Source: an uncultured Pelagibacteraceae bacterium
GTDB lineage: Bacteria > Pseudomonadota > Alphaproteobacteria > Pelagibacterales > Pelagibacteraceae
Reading direction: 5' to 3'
NCBI GenBank assembly: GCA_902527485.1
Contig: CABZPB010000006.1
Location: forward strand, 1 to 40,887
DNA: 40,887 bases
A program made the translations under genes and the position numbers. Under the pieces are notes generated by a model. It made no database searches. It was not told where the DNA came from and saw only the letters and a program-made list of their open reading frames with translations. Below are positions 39,290 to 40,887 of this stretch, piece by piece. Each line of letters begins with the position of its first letter. Position 1 is the stretch's first letter.

Positions 39290-39915
39290 TAGATCTTTAC
39301 TCAGCTAATACACCTAATGGTAAAAAAATTAGTATTATGCTCGAGGAAATTAGATTTGATTATAAAACAATTAAAGTTGACATTAATAATGGTGAACAAT
39401 TTAAAGAGGAATTTAAAAAAATTAGTCCCTTAAGCAAAATTCCAGTAATTATTGATCACAAAAATAAAAAAACTGTGTTTGAATCTGGAGCCATCTTAAT
39501 TTACTTAGCTGAGTTAAGTGGAAAATTCTATAATTCAGAAGAAAAATTAGAAATTAATCAGTGGTTGATGGTTCAAATGGGTTATGTTGGTCCAATGCTA
39601 GGTCAACACCATCAATTCCATCATTATAATCCTGGAAAAAGTAAATTTGGTGAGGAGAGATATTTTAAAATTTCTAAACGAATATACAAGGAATTGGACG
39701 AGAGATTATCTAAATCAAAATATTTATCAGGTGATAATTATACAATCGCAGATATTGGGACATTCCCTTGGATAGCAAGACACGAATGGCATGATATTGG
39801 TCTTAAAAATTATAAAAATCTCACTAGATGGTATGAGGAAATTTCTGAGAGAGAAGGAGTTAAAAGGGGTTTTGCATTTATGAATGAAAATGAAATACCA
39901 CCAAAACCCTGTTAA
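39286..39915 (+). CDS. Glutathione S-transferase-like protein
   Basis: 209 residues, starting at GTG within the reductase stop (GTGA overlap). The thioredoxin-fold N-terminus starts IDLYSANTPNGKKISIMLEE and contains SKIPVIIDHK and the glutathione-binding ESGAILIYLAE. The helical C-terminal domain contains YTIADIGTFPWIARHEW. It resembles the YghU/YfcG (Nu-class) GSTs, with the N-terminal T-x-N-G-x-K segment. The role could be disulfide reduction or detoxification; the substrate is unknown. Coupling to a ferredoxin reductase gene suggests a redox context. Confidence 0.92.
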   Translation: MIDLYSANTPNGKKISIMLEEIRFDYKTIKVDINNGEQFKEEFKKISPLSKIPVIIDHKNKKTVFESGAILIYLAELSGKFYNSEEKLEINQWLMVQMGYVGPMLGQHHQFHHYNPGKSKFGEERYFKISKRIYKELDERLSKSKYLSGDNYTIADIGTFPWIARHEWHDIGLKNYKNLTRWYEEISEREGVKRGFAFMNENEIPPKPC

Positions 39916-40016
39916 TTCATTGAGGATAGCAATCTAAATAAAGAGGCAAAAATTCCATGGCCTGAGACCTCAATGGCGAGAACAATGATAATTATTAGAA
40001 TTATTTTTGTATCCAT
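39912..40016 (-). CDS. Predicted 34-residue membrane protein coupled to the upstream ORF
   Basis: An ATG frame of 34 codons whose start shares bases with the stop of the 41-codon ORF (TAATG on the minus strand), a common re-initiation arrangement. The product has one strongly hydrophobic stretch (about 5-15, I/L/V only), then Glu16, a small SGHG turn and a second amphipathic part ending in SSMN. Its stop overlaps the last codons of the convergent GST gene (39912-39914). I recognise no family. The coupled position and transmembrane character make it more likely coding than a random frame. Confidence 0.5.
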   Translation of the reverse strand: MDTKIILIIIIVLAIEVSGHGIFASLFRLLSSMN

Positions 40017-40141
40017 TAACTAAATACAATAAATAACAAAATTATCCAAAACAAACCATAATAATAATATATATACTTTTTAGTAAAATAATAAGTTACT
40101 GGATTATGAACTTTTTTAGTTTTTTTCTTTTTTTTAGTCAT
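40016..40141 (-). CDS. Predicted 41-residue basic membrane protein overlapping dksA
   Basis: An ATG at 40141 overlaps the last codons and TAA stop of dksA (stop at 40134-40136) and opens a 41-codon frame. The N-terminus is Lys-rich (T-K-K-K-K-K-T-K-K). The middle is Tyr-rich (YYF, YIYYYY). One membrane helix (about 28-40: GLFWIILLFIVF) ends the protein, giving a positive-inside, tail-anchored-like shape. An upstream in-frame extension to 40201 exists but lies inside dksA. No family recognised; the overlap suggests translational coupling to dksA. Confidence 0.5.
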   Translation of the reverse strand: MTKKKKKTKKVHNPVTYYFTKKYIYYYYGLFWIILLFIVFS

Positions 40142-40673
40142 CTGCGTGAACTTTTTCATCCTTTTCATGTTTTTCTTGTGCAGCAATAGTATACTTTGCA
40201 ACTGGTCTAGCCATAAGTCTTTTTAACCCTATTGGTTCTGCTGTATCAAGACAGTATCCATATATATCCTCTCTAATTCTTGCTAGCGCTTTGTCTATCT
40301 CTGAAATGAGTTTAATTTGTCTATTAATAGCTTTCATTTCAACATTTTTATCAGTATAGGAGCTAGCTTGATCTACAATATCTGCTGAGATGCTATTATC
40401 ATCTAAGCTCCCATTATATAAAGCTTGATTATTTGCTCTAACTAATTCTTTTCTCCATTCTTGAAGCCTCATTCTAAAAAATACTTTGTGTTTTTCGCAC
40501 ATATATTTTTCAGTATCTTTTGGAATATAGGTTTTAGAAATTTTAATTGGGCTTTTAATTGTATCTTTAACTTTGGCTACTGCAGTTCTAGCTACTTTCT
40601 TAATTTTAGTTTTATTAGTAGTTTTATTCTTTATTTTTACAACTTTTTTTTTTACTTTACTGGTTTTAGCCAT
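40134..40673 (-). CDS. dksA: DksA/TraR-family RNA polymerase-binding factor
   Basis: 179 residues. The DksA core (about 58-175) has the coiled-coil tip D98-x-x-D101-x-A103 (ADIVDQASS), the block RQIKLISEIDKALARIREDIYGYC and the C-terminal RLMARPVAKYTIAAQEKHE. The zinc-finger region keeps only Cys141 of the four E. coli cysteines, as in other alphaproteobacterial, low-cysteine DksA proteins. In front lies a Lys/Val-rich basic tail of about 48 residues (1-48) that E. coli DksA lacks. With or without ppGpp, DksA tunes rRNA and amino-acid promoters. It diverges from the glycosyltransferase gene. Confidence 0.92.
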   Translation of the reverse strand: MAKTSKVKKKVVKIKNKTTNKTKIKKVARTAVAKVKDTIKSPIKISKTYIPKDTEKYMCEKHKVFFRMRLQEWRKELVRANNQALYNGSLDDNSISADIVDQASSYTDKNVEMKAINRQIKLISEIDKALARIREDIYGYCLDTAEPIGLKRLMARPVAKYTIAAQEKHEKDEKVHADD

Positions 40674-40739
40674 ATTTTCTTATTGAGTTCGAGGAAGTAT
40701 ATTCAGCAAAATATGGGTGTCAAGTAACGTTAATTATTG

Positions 40740-40754
40740 TAATTACTAAGTAAT
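40740..40754. repeat. Copy 2 of 15-base palindromic repeat, at the glycosyltransferase start
   Basis: Identical to 37868-37882. It overlaps the first two bases of the ATG at 40753 and lies in the dksA/glycosyltransferase divergent gap, so an operator role is possible. In such AT-rich DNA a chance pair cannot be excluded. Confidence 0.35.
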
Positions 40755-40887
40755 GATAAGTTTAAATAGAAATATAAATAATATTTTTTTTATTTTTGTT
40801 CTATTACATTTATTAATTTGGACAATTGTTCCGACAATTACTAATAACAATTTACCCCTAGATGTAATCGAAGCACTTGCATGGGGC
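40753..40887 (+). CDS. GT39/ArnT-like membrane glycosyltransferase (5' part)
   Basis: A frame of 45 codons from the ATG at 40753 runs off the right edge. The N-terminal membrane helix (about 10-28, FFIFVLLHLLIWTIVPTI) is followed by NNNLPLDVIEALAWG. This resembles the first luminal loop of dolichyl-mannosyltransferase/ArnT-type polyprenol-linked glycosyltransferases, where the acidic residue of L-D-x-x-E is catalytic. Only the start is present, so the sugar and acceptor are unknown. Confidence 0.65.
   Translation, partial: MISLNRNINNIFFIFVLLHLLIWTIVPTITNNNLPLDVIEALAWG

Noticed and set aside
40461..40727. 88-codon plus-strand Phe/Tyr-rich frame over dksA
   Set aside because: The aromatic run is the reverse complement of the Lys-rich DksA tail; a shadow, not a membrane protein.

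Overview
The window is a gene-dense, very AT-rich stretch (poly-A/T tracts, almost no intergenic space) of an alphaproteobacterial chromosome. A marine SAR11/Pelagibacter-type bacterium fits best. The reasons are the base composition, short or overlapping gene junctions, a small blue-tuned proteorhodopsin followed by ferredoxin and ferredoxin-NADP reductase genes, an alphaproteobacterial-type DksA, and the tol-pal / tilS / ftsH / folP / glmM order. This assignment rests on recognised proteins and my memory of SAR11 gene order, not on a database search.

Layout. 1-90 is the 3' end of an unidentified gene. 143-6038 holds the Tol-Pal envelope system (tolQ, tolR, tolA, tolB, pal, a strong terminator, cpoB) and then tilS. 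6081-12480 is a tightly packed plus-strand run: ftsH, folP, glmM, thiD, purA. 12477-16941 is mainly minus strand: rpoH, rluD, a two-gene ABC exporter and tsaC/sua5, with a plus-strand tRNA-Arg inside. 16962-19979 is an isoprenoid cluster (xseB, ispA, dxs) ending tail-to-tail on aroC; pdxH and a long-chain polyprenyl synthase follow. 22842-29252 is a plus-strand run: an S49 peptidase, glyQ, glyS and ppdK. nadA-nadC (minus) covers 29267-31096.

The main accessory region lies just after tRNA-Leu(GAG) at 31154-31239. The 3' end of this tRNA is repeated in degenerate form exactly 1180 bases downstream (32386-32423, 35 of 38 bases identical). The enclosed DNA holds a 2-oxoglutarate/Fe(II) oxygenase gene, a possible 39-residue ORF and palindromic non-coding DNA, but no integrase. 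It looks like the decayed remnant of an element that inserted at the tRNA.

The right part holds ygfZ, a dihydroorotase-family gene lacking one canonical metal-binding histidine, an SMR transporter, a propionyl-CoA synthetase and, divergently, a blue-type proteorhodopsin with an unusual palindromic leader and its own terminator. Ferredoxin, ferredoxin reductase and a glutathione S-transferase follow in one overlapping unit. The window closes with a minus-strand dksA whose stop overlaps a 41-codon membrane-protein ORF, which itself overlaps a 34-codon membrane-protein ORF, and with the start of a GT39/ArnT-like membrane glycosyltransferase.

Functionally most genes are housekeeping: envelope integrity, protein quality control and heat shock, cofactor synthesis (folate, thiamine salvage, PLP, NAD, ubiquinone/isoprenoid), translation (glycyl-tRNA synthetase, tRNA-Ile lysidine and t6A modification, rRNA pseudouridylation) and central carbon metabolism (PPDK, propionyl-CoA synthetase). 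The items most worth a second look are the tRNA-Leu island, the dksA-coupled micro-ORFs, the proteorhodopsin leader and the dihydroorotase variant.
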